Assembly (NCBI GenBank): GCA_963729165.1
Contig: CAVSMM010000007.1
Location: 310,001-374,000, forward strand
Origin: JACCZX01 sp963729165
Lineage (GTDB): Bacteria > Pseudomonadota > Gammaproteobacteria > Burkholderiales > Burkholderiaceae_F
Length of the DNA: 64,000 nt
Direction: 5' to 3'
Positions 1-9,636 of the stretch are shown piece after piece. The translations under genes were made by a program, and so were the position numbers. Each line of letters starts with the position of its first letter. Positions within the stretch are counted from its first letter, which is position 1. The notes below the pieces were generated by a model, which worked only from the letters and a program-made list of their open reading frames with translations, was not told the DNA's origin and did no database searches.

Positions 1-113
1 CGCGAATAGTAGAGAACGAGAATGTCCACTCGGTTGATTTTTTCAGACTGCAGTCGCGCGTGCTTCTCGCTTTCAAACCAAAGCGTGCGGTGCGCTCGCT
101 ATTATCGCCGCAC

Positions 114-1374
114 GATGCGCTTGAACCTCGCCCCTTGGCTCGACCGTTATTCGTGGCTCAAGCGGGCGCACGATGTTGCCATCTTTGCGCAGCGGCGCGC
201 GCGCGACGTCAGAATGGCGCAGGTTGCGGGTAGCTTGACCTTTACCACGACACTGACGATCGTTCCGCTGTTCGCCGTCGCGCTCGCGCTGTTCAGCGCA
301 TTTCCGTTGTTCATCGAGTTTCGCGGAGCTGTCGAGAACGCAGTGCTCAAAACGTTGCCCGGTGAAATCTCGGACACGGTGCTCGGTTACATCAACGAGT
401 TTGCGCTAAAGGCAACGCGGCTGACGGCAGTCGGACTGATATTTCTTGCGGTGACAGCGGTTGCGATGATGGTTACATTCGATCGCGTGATCAATGACAT
501 CTGGCGCGTCAAGAACTTGCGGCCGCTGACTCAGCGCGTGCTGATCTATTGGGCGATCCTTACGCTGGGCCCGGTGCTTGATCGGTGCCAGTTTGACGGC
601 GAGTTCCTACTTGTGGTCGTTGTCAAGCGAGGCTGTGGCCGCTTTGCCCCGATCGGTTCGCGGTGCGCTTGACTATGCGCCGGTGATCATCAGCGGCTTC
701 GCCTATACCGCGCTCTTTGTGTTCGTCCCGAACCGGAGGGTCGCGTGGCGCGATGCCCTGATCGGCGGGTTCATCGCAGCCATTCTGGCGGAAATCTTCA
801 AGCACGCGTTTGGGGAATTCGTGTCACGAGGAACGACGGGTTCGATCTATGGTGCGTTTGCGGCACTGCCGTTGTTTTTGATCTGGATATTATTTGTCCT
901 GGTACGTCGTACTGTTCGGCGCAGCGATCACAGCGACCTTGCCGCGGTTACGCGCGACGCGTTTCGCCGACGAGATGCTGGCGGGCAATCAGTTCGTGAC
1001 GTCGGTTGCGCTGCTAAAAGCATTGCTGCAGGCAAAGCAGTCGAAGACGCCGGCCGTGCGTCCGGTCGAACTCGCGCGGCAGATTCGCATGTCGATCGAC
1101 GAAACCGATTTTCTGCTCGAGGCGCTTGAGAAACTGGGATACGTCAGGCGGCTGGCGGTGACTCGTGCCGGCCGCCGCAGCGAACACGACTGGATGCTGA
1201 TATGCGACGAGAATGCGATGACGCTTAAGCCGTTGTTCGAGCATTTCGCGGTTGATCCGGCCAATAGTCTGATCAATACCGATGCGCTCGGCTTACGCGC
1301 GATGCGCACGCGCTGGTTTCAATCGGACTGGCTGAAAGCTCCGCTCGCAGCAGGAGCTCGCGGATCAGAAGTGA
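114..1374 (+). CDS. YihY/RNase BN-like inner membrane protein (frameshifted)
   Basis: This is a polytopic inner-membrane protein of the YihY (formerly 'ribonuclease BN') family, whose function is unsettled. The ATG at 114 opens a frame with the typical N-terminus and hydrophobic segments near residues 45-65 and 105-125. The frame breaks near 575 (reading GTGCTTGATC as GTGCTGATC restores it), near 895 (one T too many) and near 1345, and the family sequence continues in other frames to a TGA at 1372-1374. The C-terminal third is a soluble winged-helix-like tail (about 980-1370), as in the longer betaproteobacterial members. The breaks look like sequencing error, since each is a one-base slip with homology resuming at once. 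The start could lie further upstream. Confidence 0.8.
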
Positions 1375-1393
1375 ACAGCGATCACGAGCAGAG

Positions 1394-1717
1394 CTATAGA
1401 CGAATCTTGCCGGCCCAGATATTCGCGTACATCACCCAGTCGCCGATAAAGCTATACAGCGGCTGCTTGAACGACGCCGGCTTGTTCTTCTCGAATACAA
1501 AGTGGCCGATCCACGCGAAGCCGTAACCGCACAGCAGCGCGGCGATTAACCACCACGGATTGCGCGTCGCTATCGCAACAACGACGAAGGCGAGCGCCAG
1601 TGACGAGCCGGCGAAGTGCATGCGCCGGCAGTTGCGGTCTCGATGCTCGGATAAGTAAAACGGATAGAACTCCCGAAACGACGCGAAGCGCTGCGGGGTT
1701 GCCTGGGTTTCGCTCAT
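1394..1717 (-). CDS. DUF962 / Mpo1-like small membrane protein
   Basis: This 107-residue protein matches the DUF962 (YGL010w/Mpo1-like) family. Yeast Mpo1 is an iron-dependent dioxygenase acting on 2-hydroxy fatty acids, and the bacterial members are mostly unstudied. Visible are an early 'FYPFYLSEHRDRNCRRMHF' motif (residues 17-35) with a conserved His, two adjacent hydrophobic stretches (about 37-72) and the second His in 'WIGHFVFEKNKPASF' (about 70-84). It has the compact length usual in proteobacteria. It converges on the YihY gene and lies just downstream of the LysE-type exporter on the same strand. Confidence 0.8.
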   Translation of the reverse strand: MSETQATPQRFASFREFYPFYLSEHRDRNCRRMHFAGSSLALAFVVVAIATRNPWWLIAALLCGYGFAWIGHFVFEKNKPASFKQPLYSFIGDWVMYANIWAGKIRL

Positions 1718-1748
1718 GGGTTCAATCTAGCGCTTCTTCGCGCGCCGC

Positions 1749-2390
1749 TCAAGACGGAGCAACCGTCAGCACCAGCGCGGCGGCACAAAGCACAAGCGCG
1801 CCGGCGAAGCGGTCGGTCATGCCGGCATACCGCGGATTTGCCGCAAGGTGCGACGCACGCGATGCGAGGTAACCGTAGCCGGCAAGGATCAGCAATTCCG
1901 GCACGATCGACCCGATAGCGAGCCAGGCCATCTGAGCACCGACCGGCAAACGCGGATCTACGAACTGCGGCAGGATGGCAACGAAGAAAATGAGTGTTTT
2001 CGGATTTGCGAGCTGCAGCGTGAAGCCCGAGAGAAAAATCGAGCGTGCGGAGCGATCGCGTGCCGTTGTGTTCGACGCCGTGATCGGCGACGCGCGACCC
2101 AGCAGCGCTGAAACTCCAATGTAGACAAGATAGAGAGCGCCCAGCCATTTGATCGTGACGAAAAACGGTTTCGACGCTATCAGCACCGCTCCGAGCGCGG
2201 TGGCCGAGACCGCGAAGTAGAGCGCGTTGGCCATCAACACCCCGAGCGCGGCAAACAGCGAGCGGCGCGCGCCGTGCGTCAGCCCATAGGCGATCACAAG
2301 CATGACAGCGGGACCCGGCGACAACGACAGAGCCGCTTCGGTCAGCAGGTAAAGCCAATAGGTATCCCAGTTGATCGAGGCAGACAGCAC
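1749..2390 (-). CDS. LysE/RhtB family amino-acid exporter
   Basis: This is an inner-membrane translocator of the LysE/RhtB superfamily, which exports amino acids such as lysine, threonine or homoserine lactone; the substrate cannot be read here. The family signature 'LSLSPGPAVMLVIAYGL' lies near the N-terminus, followed by about six hydrophobic segments and the conserved 'LANPKTLIFFVAILPQF'. I prefer the GTG at 2388-2390, which begins just after the stop of the upstream hydrolase and gives 213 residues, the usual size. The frame extends further upstream, but that part overlaps the hydrolase and lacks family similarity. Confidence 0.85.
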   Translation of the reverse strand: MLSASINWDTYWLYLLTEAALSLSPGPAVMLVIAYGLTHGARRSLFAALGVLMANALYFAVSATALGAVLIASKPFFVTIKWLGALYLVYIGVSALLGRASPITASNTTARDRSARSIFLSGFTLQLANPKTLIFFVAILPQFVDPRLPVGAQMAWLAIGSIVPELLILAGYGYLASRASHLAANPRYAGMTDRFAGALVLCAAALVLTVAPS

Positions 2391-2397
2391 GTCGGCG

Positions 2398-3234
2398 TCA
2401 GGCGGCCGTACGCTCGAAAACGCGCGCGGCGAAGCGCTGCAGCGCCTCGCGGACACCGTCGGGATTTTCGGCCATTAACGAATGGCCGGCCCCGGGCAGA
2501 GTGACGACCGTTGCATCCTTGCACGCATCGATCAGCGGCTGCGCAGCGCGCGCTGGCGTCATCGAGTCGGATGTGGCGAGGATGAACAGTGCGGGACACA
2601 TCAATTCGGCAGCGGCCTGCACGCCGCGTTGATACGCGTTGCACGCAGTAAAGTCAGCGTGCAGCACTTCACTGCCGTTGCGCTGCGCGATGCGTTGCAT
2701 CAGTCGCAGATGGCTCCACATGTTCGAAAAGCCCGGACCCGGACTTGACGGCTTGCGATCGAATGCATCGATCGAAGTGCTGTGCGACCACACATTGATC
2801 ATCTCCATCGCTTGCGAGGGCGAGCTTCTGGTTGCAGCGAGCAGCACATCGGACACGCGCATTGGAAATGCAGTCGCCACCAGGACGACGCCGAGCAGCT
2901 TGTCGCGCAGCACCGGCGCCATCTCGAGCGCGATCAGCGAACCCATGCTGTGACCTACCAGCATCACACGCTGGGCGCCGGATGCTTTCACAGCGCCGGC
3001 GATCAGTTCGGCCATCGATTCGATCGTCGTTAATGCCGGACCCGCGCTGCGCATGTGGCCCGGAAGATCGAGCGCCAGCACGCTGTAGCCGTGATGCGCC
3101 ATATAACGACTTTGCAGAATCCAAACGCTGTGGTCCTGTTCGCCTCCGTGCAGAAACACGATCGTCGGCAACTCGACATCGAACGTCTTGCCCCCGGTGT
3201 ATGCGTACAGGCGAGGTGTTTCGAAAAGATCCAT
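2398..3234 (-). CDS. alpha/beta hydrolase
   Basis: This 278-residue alpha/beta-hydrolase has an oxyanion-hole motif 'FLHGGEQDHSVW' near residue 25, the nucleophile elbow 'GHSMGS' (Ser about 98), an acidic residue after 'FILATSDSM', and the catalytic His in 'GAGHSLMAE' near the C-terminus. The substrate is unknown. Its ATG overlaps the stop of metY as TGATG (3232-3236), so it is probably translated by coupling and belongs to the same operon. The open frame extends upstream inside metY, but the family sequence starts at 'MDLFETPRLYAY'. Confidence 0.85.
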   Translation of the reverse strand: MDLFETPRLYAYTGGKTFDVELPTIVFLHGGEQDHSVWILQSRYMAHHGYSVLALDLPGHMRSAGPALTTIESMAELIAGAVKASGAQRVMLVGHSMGSLIALEMAPVLRDKLLGVVLVATAFPMRVSDVLLAATRSSPSQAMEMINVWSHSTSIDAFDRKPSSPGPGFSNMWSHLRLMQRIAQRNGSEVLHADFTACNAYQRGVQAAAELMCPALFILATSDSMTPARAAQPLIDACKDATVVTLPGAGHSLMAENPDGVREALQRFAARVFERTAA

Positions 3235-4529
3235 CACCCGATCTTCGAAGCGCGCTTGAGTGCCTGCTCGAGGTCGCCCAACAGATCGGTCGCGTCTTCC
3301 AGTCCGACCGACAGCCTGATGGTTCCCTGCGTGATGCCGGCGGCCGCCAGCTCGTGATCGGGGACGCGAAAATGAGTCGTCGACGCCGGGTGAATCACCA
3401 GCGACTTTGCATCGCCAACATTGGCGAGGTGCGAGAACACGCGCAATGCTTCGACGAATGCGCGTCCTGCGTCGCGTGAGCCCTTCAGGTTGAAACTGAA
3501 CACTGCGCCGCATCCGCGCGGCAGCAGTTTCTGCGCTAATGCGTGATCCGGATGCGATGGCAACTCCGGATACGCCACCGATTCAATCATCGGATGCGCG
3601 GCGAGAAACGCGACGACCTTGCGCGTGTTATCGACGTGCCGTTGCATGCGAAGTGGCAAAGTCTCCAGGCCTTGCAACAGGAAGAACGCCGTGTGCGGGC
3701 TCATGCACGCGCCAAAGTCGCGCAGACCTTCGCGCCTTGCTCGCAACAGGAACGGCGCGACGGTGCTTTCCTCCGCGAAGTTCATGCCGTGAAAGCCAAC
3801 GTATGGCTGTGTCAGTGTCAAAAACTTCCCGCTCGCGAGCCAGTCAAAGGTGCCGCCATCGATCAACACGCCACCGATTGCAATGCCATGGCCGCCGATG
3901 AATTTGGTCGCCGAGTGATAGACCAGATCAGCGCCGTGATCGAACGGCGTCATCAAGTACGGCGTGGTAAACGTCGAGTCGACAAGCAGCGGGACGCCGT
4001 TGTCGTGAGCGATCACGCTCACTGCAGGAATGTCGAGGACATCGAGACCGGGATTGCCGAGTGTTTCGCCGAACAGCAAGCGCGTGTTGGGTCGAATCGC
4101 CGAGCGCCAGGCGTCCAGATCGCGCGGGTCGACGAAAGTCGTGTCGATTCCGAACCGCGCCAGCGTGAAACCGAGCAAATTATGCGAGCCGCCATAGAGC
4201 GCGCGACTGGCGACGATATGCGACCCCGCGCCCATCAGCGTGACGATCGCAAGGTGCAACGCCGCCTGCCCGCTCGCCGTCGCAATCGCGCCGACGCCTT
4301 TTTCGAGCGCCGCCATCCGCTCTTCCAACACAGCGACAGTCGGATTGGAGATGCGCGAATACACATGACCCGCGCGCTCCATGTTGAACAGCGCGGCCGC
4401 GTGATCGGAGTCGTCGAACACATACGACGCCGTCGCATAAATCGGAACCGCGCGACTGCCGGTCGTAGGGTCCGGCGGCTGACCCGCGTGCAATGCGAGC
4501 GTGTCGAAGCCAGGGTAGCGGACGGTCAT
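3234..4529 (-). CDS. metY: O-acetylhomoserine sulfhydrylase (MetY-type)
   Basis: This is a PLP-dependent Cys/Met-metabolism enzyme of 431 residues. The longer length and the 'LHAGQPPDPTTGSRAVPIYATASYVF' opening point to O-acetylhomoserine aminocarboxypropyltransferase, which makes homocysteine from O-acetylhomoserine and sulfide. The PLP lysine is K209 in 'YHSATKFIGGHG', and 'YSRISNPT' (57-64) is the cofactor phosphate-binding motif. A second, shorter paralogue (metZ type) lies at 28162-29373, so the genome carries both direct-sulfhydrylation variants. It is followed by the hydrolase with a TGATG overlap. No SAM riboswitch is visible upstream; that side is the repeat-rich spacer. Confidence 0.88.
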   Translation of the reverse strand: MTVRYPGFDTLALHAGQPPDPTTGSRAVPIYATASYVFDDSDHAAALFNMERAGHVYSRISNPTVAVLEERMAALEKGVGAIATASGQAALHLAIVTLMGAGSHIVASRALYGGSHNLLGFTLARFGIDTTFVDPRDLDAWRSAIRPNTRLLFGETLGNPGLDVLDIPAVSVIAHDNGVPLLVDSTFTTPYLMTPFDHGADLVYHSATKFIGGHGIAIGGVLIDGGTFDWLASGKFLTLTQPYVGFHGMNFAEESTVAPFLLRARREGLRDFGACMSPHTAFFLLQGLETLPLRMQRHVDNTRKVVAFLAAHPMIESVAYPELPSHPDHALAQKLLPRGCGAVFSFNLKGSRDAGRAFVEALRVFSHLANVGDAKSLVIHPASTTHFRVPDHELAAAGITQGTIRLSVGLEDATDLLGDLEQALKRASKIG

Positions 4530-5113
4530 GCGATACGAGTTTACGCAGGATGTCGTCCATCAGAACATCGCAGCAGCGGCTGACGCAGCGGCGCCGCCTA
4601 CGTCGTCGGGCACTAAAGTGCCGACCACTGCGGTACTCACGCCAGCGGCGGGCCTGCAACTCGCTGGCGCTCAAACAGGCAGGCCCTTAAGAGCCCCGCT
4701 GGCGCTCCGCTCCTCGGGCGACGACTCAAAGGCGGCGCCGCTGCGCCAGCCGCTGCTGTGGCGACATTGCCTCGATCTGAGGTGTTTTTCTTTCCCCACT
4801 TCAAGTGAGACTGTCTCACGCGCAAGCGTTGGGCGGAGATGGCCTGCCTTCGGGGCGTCGCCCGAGGAACGGAGCAGGCGCCGGGGCAGTCAGGCGAAAA
4901 AACGCTTTAGCCTTTTTTCGCCGCGGCGTCTGCGAGTACCGCAGTGGTTGGCACTTTAGTGCCCGACGCCCAGGCAGGGCAGCTCCGCCCAACGCTTGCG
5001 CGCTGCGACGACTATCGCATTGGTCGGCACTTGAGTGCCCGACGCCAGCTATAGCTCCGCCCAACGCTTGCGCACTGCGATGTTTATCAACCAACGTTGC
5101 GTAAACTTAATTC
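4530..5113. repeat. repeat-rich intergenic spacer (inverted and direct repeats)
   Basis: This 584-base spacer between divergent metY and pip holds no convincing gene. It carries three copies of the palindrome GGCACTNNAGTGCC (4609-4622, 4950-4963, 5026-5039). A 35-base inverted repeat with one mismatch pairs 4604-4638 with 4934-4968. The 19-base word CTCCGCCCAACGCTTGCGC occurs at 4983-5001 and 5055-5073 and inverted at 4820-4838. Adjacent blocks 4950-5008 and 5026-5080 are therefore near-tandem copies of one unit. The arrangement resembles REP/BIME-type extragenic palindromes. The promoters of both flanking genes should lie here, but I could not pick convincing -35/-10 pairs. Confidence 0.7.
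4893..4922. other. perfect 10-bp hairpin in the metY-pip spacer
   Basis: GGCGAAAAAA (4893-4902) and TTTTTTCGCC (4913-4922) form a perfect 10-base-pair stem with a 10-base loop. It resembles a symmetric intrinsic terminator, but the flanking genes diverge from it, so no gene ends here. It may be part of the surrounding repeat family. Confidence 0.55.
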
Positions 5114-6068
5114 ATGGACACCAGAGCGATTCTTCACCCGCCCGTCGAGCCATATGACCAAGGCATGCTGGCGCTCGACGACGTGCATACGATGTACTGG
5201 GAAACATCGGGCAATCCGGACGGTGTGCCCGTGCTGTTCGTTCATGGCGGACCCGGTGGCGGTTGCTCGCCGGAGCATCGGCGCTTTTTCGATCCTGAAT
5301 TCTTTCGCATCGTGCTCTTTGACCAGCGAGGCGCGGGCGCTTCGACACCCGTGGGTGAGGCGTTCGGCAACAACACGCTACAGTTGATTGCCGACATCGA
5401 GAAGCTGCGCGAATACCTTGAGGTCGACCGTTGGCTGATCTTCGGCGGCTCCTGGGGCAGCACGCTTGGACTGGCATATGGCCAGGCGCATCCGCATCGC
5501 TGCTCGGGTTTCGTGCTGCGCGGCATCTTCCTCGGTCGGCAGAGCGAGATCGACTGGTTTTTGTACGGACTGCGCACGATATTTCCTGAAGCGTGGAATC
5601 GATTCGCCAACATGCTGCCGCCGGCAGAGCGCAAAGATCTACTTAAAGGCTATTTGAAGCGACTGTTCGACACCGATGCGCGGGTCTATCTGCCGTTTGC
5701 GCGGGCGTGGAGCGAGTACGAAGGCTCATGTTCGACACTGGTGCCGAACCCCGAGCTGGTGTCGGCACTTCGCCGACGAAGCGCTTGGCCTGGCGCGCAT
5801 GGAAGCGCATTACTTCGCTCATCAATGCTTTTTGGAGCCCAATCAGCTCCTGAACAATCTCGATCGCATCCGGCATCTTCCGGCGTCGATCGTGCAGGCG
5901 CGATACGACATGGTCTGCCCGATCGTGAACGCCGACGAGCTGGCGCGTGCCTGGCCGACGGCGAAGTACACGGTCGTGCCCGACGCCGGCCATTCGGTCT
6001 GGGAGCCATCGGTCAGCGCAACAGTGGTTGCAGAAGTCGATCGCATGAAGCTGCACCTCGCCCGATAG
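5114..6068 (+). CDS. pip: proline iminopeptidase (one frameshift)
   Basis: This is a serine aminopeptidase of the alpha/beta-hydrolase fold that releases N-terminal proline from peptides. The first 220 residues show 'FVHGGPGGGCSPEHRRFFDP' (oxyanion region), 'VLFDQRGAGAS' and the nucleophile elbow 'GGSWGSTLGLAY' (Ser about 114), all diagnostic for the S33 prolyl iminopeptidase family. The frame breaks near 5765: dropping one G in GTGTCGGCACTTC restores 'LVSHFADEALGLARMEAHYF'. The C-terminus then carries the catalytic Asp in 'QARYDMVCP' and the His in 'DAGHSVWEP', ending at 6068. The total of about 317 residues is normal. I consider the break an insertion error. Confidence 0.87.
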
Positions 6069-6171
6069 CCGATTCGGCGCGGTTCGGCGCCATGCGGATG
6101 TTATGGTGCTTGTTGGTTCGCGCGCTCGGGACTACGATCGTTCGCGTCACCGCTATGCGACAGGAGATACC

Positions 6172-6624
6172 ATGAAAGTTGCCGACATACTCCGCGTCAA
6201 GGGTACTGCGCTCTATACGGTTGGACCCGACGCGCCGCTGGCTGACGCGGTCAATCTGATGGCTGAGCTCGATATCGGCTCGGCGGTGGTGATGCAATTC
6301 GGTGAGCTTGCGGGAATGCTGACGTTCCGTGAGGTGATCAATCGGCTGCATTCGAACGGCGGCGCGATCGGTGACATACCGACACGCGCTGCGATGGACC
6401 CCGCACCGTTAACGGTGACCTCGGATACCGACATCATGGAAGTGCGTCGGCTGATGCTGGAGCGGCATGCACGCTATCTGCCTGTGATGGATGGCCGAAC
6501 TCTCGCGGGTGTCATCTCTTTCTACGACGTGGCCAAGGCGGTTCTCGAGGAGCAGAGCTTCGAAAACAAGATGCTGAAGGCGTACATCGGCGACTATCGC
6601 GAGCCCGAAGAAGCCCGCAGCTAG
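6172..6624 (+). CDS. CBS-pair domain protein
   Basis: This 150-residue protein consists almost entirely of two CBS domains (about residues 8-60 and 73-130), the module that binds adenosyl nucleotides as an energy or cofactor sensor. Phrases such as 'LMAELDIGSAVVM', 'GMLTFREVINRL' and 'RYLPVMDGRTLAGVISFYDVAKAVL' are typical of the stand-alone CBS proteins common in betaproteobacteria. The ATG at 6172 follows an AGGAGA ribosome-binding site (6162-6167). An open frame reaches back to 6103, but that extension lacks family sequence. Its partner protein is not evident. Confidence 0.85.
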   Translation: MKVADILRVKGTALYTVGPDAPLADAVNLMAELDIGSAVVMQFGELAGMLTFREVINRLHSNGGAIGDIPTRAAMDPAPLTVTSDTDIMEVRRLMLERHARYLPVMDGRTLAGVISFYDVAKAVLEEQSFENKMLKAYIGDYREPEEARS

Positions 6625-6663
6625 TGCCGGTAACAGCGAGCTCGCGACTGTTACAGGCCATTC

Positions 6664-7690
6664 GTGGAGCCGCACGGGACAGATCCACTAACAAAGCCGG
6701 AGCCGGGCCGACTCTCCGAAGGTTTTCGTGTCGCCGTCATCGGCGCGGGCATTGCAGGTTTATCTTGCGCGCGCGATGCTTGCCGCACGCGGCGCCAAAG
6801 TGACCGTATTCGAGCAGGGTCGGCGTCCCGGCGGACGTGCCGCTACGTTGCGTACCGAGTTCGGCAACTTCGACCACGGCGCGCAATACTTCACCGTGCA
6901 GAGTCACGCGTTCGAACGCACCGTTGCGCAGTGGCTGCAGGCGGATGTCGCCAAGCGCTGGGAGGGCCGCATCATTGCTGTCGAAGGTGCGTCGAGCGAA
7001 GACAAGACCGCGTCGGCAACGCGCTACATCGGTGCCGAAGGAATGATCTCGATCGCAAAGCATCTGTCCGAAGGCCTCGATGTTCGACTCGATACGCGCA
7101 TTGGCTCTGTACTGCAGACAGGAACGCGGTGGTCGTTGCTCGACGATATGGAGCGTTCACCCGCGCCGGGTGGGTTCGACGCGATGGTGCTCGCGATGCC
7201 GTCGTCACAGGCGGCGCAGCTGCCGGGTGTGCCTGCAACGCTGGTGCAGCATCTGCGTATGGTCGAGTGGCGCCCGTGCTGGGCCGCGTTGCTGACGCTT
7301 CAGGTTGCGAGCGGCTTCGACTTTGCCGGAGCGTTCGTCAACGATCACGCCGCGTTGTCATGGGTCGCGCGCGAACAAGACGAAGCGGGTACCGAGCGCT
7401 GGGTGCTGCATTCGACGGCGAACTGGGCGGTGTCTCATTTGAATATGCCGAGCGACGACGTGGCGGCGCTGCTGGCGCAAGCTTTGGCGGAGCGCTTCAA
7501 CTTCGGATTCCGGCCGGCTTACGTCTCGGCGCATCGTTGGCTCTATGCAACGCCCGTGCGCCCGTTGCTCGAGCGCTATCTGTGGGATGCGAAGCTGCGC
7601 ATCGGCGCGGTGGGCGACTGGTGTCAGGGACCGCGTTTCGAAGGTGCGTTTCTATCCGGCGACGCGCTGGGCGCTGCGATTGCGCCTTGA
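6664..7690 (+). CDS. FAD-dependent oxidoreductase, renalase-like (one frameshift)
   Basis: This is a flavoprotein of the NAD(P)/FAD-dependent amine-oxidase/renalase-like group. The dinucleotide-binding motif 'VAVIGAGIAGLSCAR' starts about 20 residues after the GTG at 6664. The frame then slips near 6770, where one extra G in the GCGCGCGATG stretch has to be dropped, and continues as 'MLAARGAKVTVFEQGRRPGG'. It reaches a typical C-terminal FAD-contact stretch, 'RIGAVGDWCQGPRFEGAFLSG', with the stop at 7688-7690. The 'FDHGAQYFT' motif is characteristic of the bacterial renalase-like family. The substrate is unknown. The length of about 341 residues fits. Confidence 0.82.
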
Positions 7691-7704
7691 GGTCAAGTTC
7701 TGCG

Positions 7705-9602
7705 TTGACATTACTGCACGAGCGGCGTTTTGCACCGCTGTTCTGGGTGCAGTTTCTTGGCGCGGCTAACGACAACGTATTCAAGTTTGCATTTACCTTG
7801 CTGGCGACTTATTCGGCGGCCAGCTGGGGCGGAGTCGACCCGCGATACGCGGGCTTTCTGATCGGCGCACTGTTCATCGCGCCGTTTCGTTTTGTTCTCG
7901 GCCACCAGCGGGCAACTGGCGGACAAGGTCGAGAAATCCCGGCTGATCCGGCGGCTGAAGGATGCCGAGATTGCCGTGATGACGCTGGCCGCGGTCGGTT
8001 TGGCGCTTGCAATGGCCATGGCTGGTCTACGTTGCGATATTTCTGATCGGCTTGCAGGCGACGGTGTTCGGCCCCGTCAAATATTCGTACTCTGCCGCAG
8101 CATCTGAATCCGAGCGAGCTGACGCGCGGCAACGGCTTGATCGAAATGGCCACGTTCGTCGCGATCCTGCTTGGGACGATCGTCGCCGGCCTGTTGATCG
8201 AGATGTTTGCGGCCACCGGCGCGGCGGTCGTCGCGGTGACGATCGTGCTGCTCGCGATCGCGGGACGAGCGGCGGCGCAGTTCATTCCATTTTCCCGGCG
8301 GCAGACGCGTCGCTGCGAATCAATTGGAATCCTTTTTCGGAGACCATGGGCGAATTTAAGACTCGCGCACCGCGACCGCACAGTGTTCAATTCGATTCTG
8401 GGGATCTCGTGGCTCTGGTTTTTCGGATCGGTCTTCCTGACCAGCCTCGCGCCGTTCGCGCGCGACGTGCTGGCGTGGCGACGAAGCGGTTGTCACGTTC
8501 CTGCTCGCCGTGTTTTCGATCGGCATCGGCGCCGGCTCGCTGCTGACCGATCGCTTGTCGGGCCACAAAGTCGAAATCGGACTGGTACCGCTGGGCTCTA
8601 TCGGCATGACGGTGTTCGCGCTCGATCTGTACTTCGCGTCGCGGTCAGATGATGCCGACTGTAGCGCCGCTGCAGTCGGTGACCGGAGTTCCTGGCGCGT
8701 GACGGCGCGTGGCGAATCGTGGTGGATCTCGCGCTGTTATCGGCGTTCGCTGGGTTGTACTCGGTGCCGCTGTATGCGCTGATACAGAGCCGCGCACAGA
8801 AAACGCACGTCGCGCGCATCGTCGCCGCCAATAACATTCTCAATGCGTTGTTCATCATCGTGGCTTCGCTTGCCGCCGCGGCGCTGCTCGGCAGCGGACT
8901 GACGATTCCGGAACTATTTCTGGTCGCGGCGCTGATGAATGCCGCAGTGGCGGCCTACATCTATTTACTAGTGCCCGAGTTTTTGCTGCGCTTCGTCGCG
9001 TGGCTGGTCGCGCATGCACTGTATCGGGTGCGAGTCGATCGGGACCGAGCGCTTGCCAGAGGCGGGCCCGGTCGTGCTGGTTTGCAATCACGTGAGCTTT
9101 GTCGACGCAGTGGTCATCATGGGGGAGAGCCCGCGTCCGATCCGCTTCGTGATGGATTACCACATCTTCAGAATTCCGATGCTCCGCACTTTCTTCAACC
9201 AGCTGAAGGCGATCCCGATCGCATCGGCAAAAAGAGATCCGGACACGTTACAGCGCGCTCATCAAAGCATTCAGCAAGCCCTGGACGAAGGCGAGATGGT
9301 TTGCATTTTTCCCGAAGGTCGGATCACCGACACGGGCGAGCTGTATCCGTTCAAGCAGGGAGTGCGCCGTATCGTTGAGCGCAATCCGGTGCCGGTGATT
9401 CCGATGGCGCTGCGAGGACTGTGGGGCTCGTTTTTCTCTCGCTACGGCGGCGAAGCGTTCTCGTTGCCGGTGGATGCGCGACTTGCGGCGCGGCTTTCGC
9501 TCGAAGCTTGAATTCATCGTGGGCGAACCCATACCCCCCGCGATAGCAACGCCGGAGTTGTTGATGCAGCGAGTGCAGGAGCTGCGCGGGGCGGCGAAGT
9601 AA
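7705..9602 (+). CDS. MFS transporter-acyltransferase fusion, LplT/Aas-like (multiple frameshifts)
   Basis: The reading frame is broken at least seven times, but the homology is collinear. It begins with an MFS permease: 'FAPLFWVQFLGAANDNVFKFAF' is the signature start of the lysophospholipid transporter LplT, and further helices lie at 7790-7910, 8010-8280, 8390-8470, 8500-8650 and 8720-9010. A 1-acylglycerol-phosphate acyltransferase domain follows, with block I 'NHVSFVDAVV' (about 9090), 'FNQLKAIPIAS' and block III 'FPEGRITDTGE' (about 9310). The sequence ends in 'LRGAAK' before the TAA at 9600-9602. LplT-Aas systems import and reacylate lysophospholipids. The TTG start at 7705 is a guess. 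The slips are most likely sequence errors. Confidence 0.75.
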
Positions 9603-9636
9603 GGCGCAAATGTGAAACCGTGCACAATCTGACGCG

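Noticed and set aside
3543..4583. Long plus-strand open frame of 346 codons
   Set aside because: It is antisense to metY, Arg-rich and without domain character; high GC content keeps the opposite strand open.
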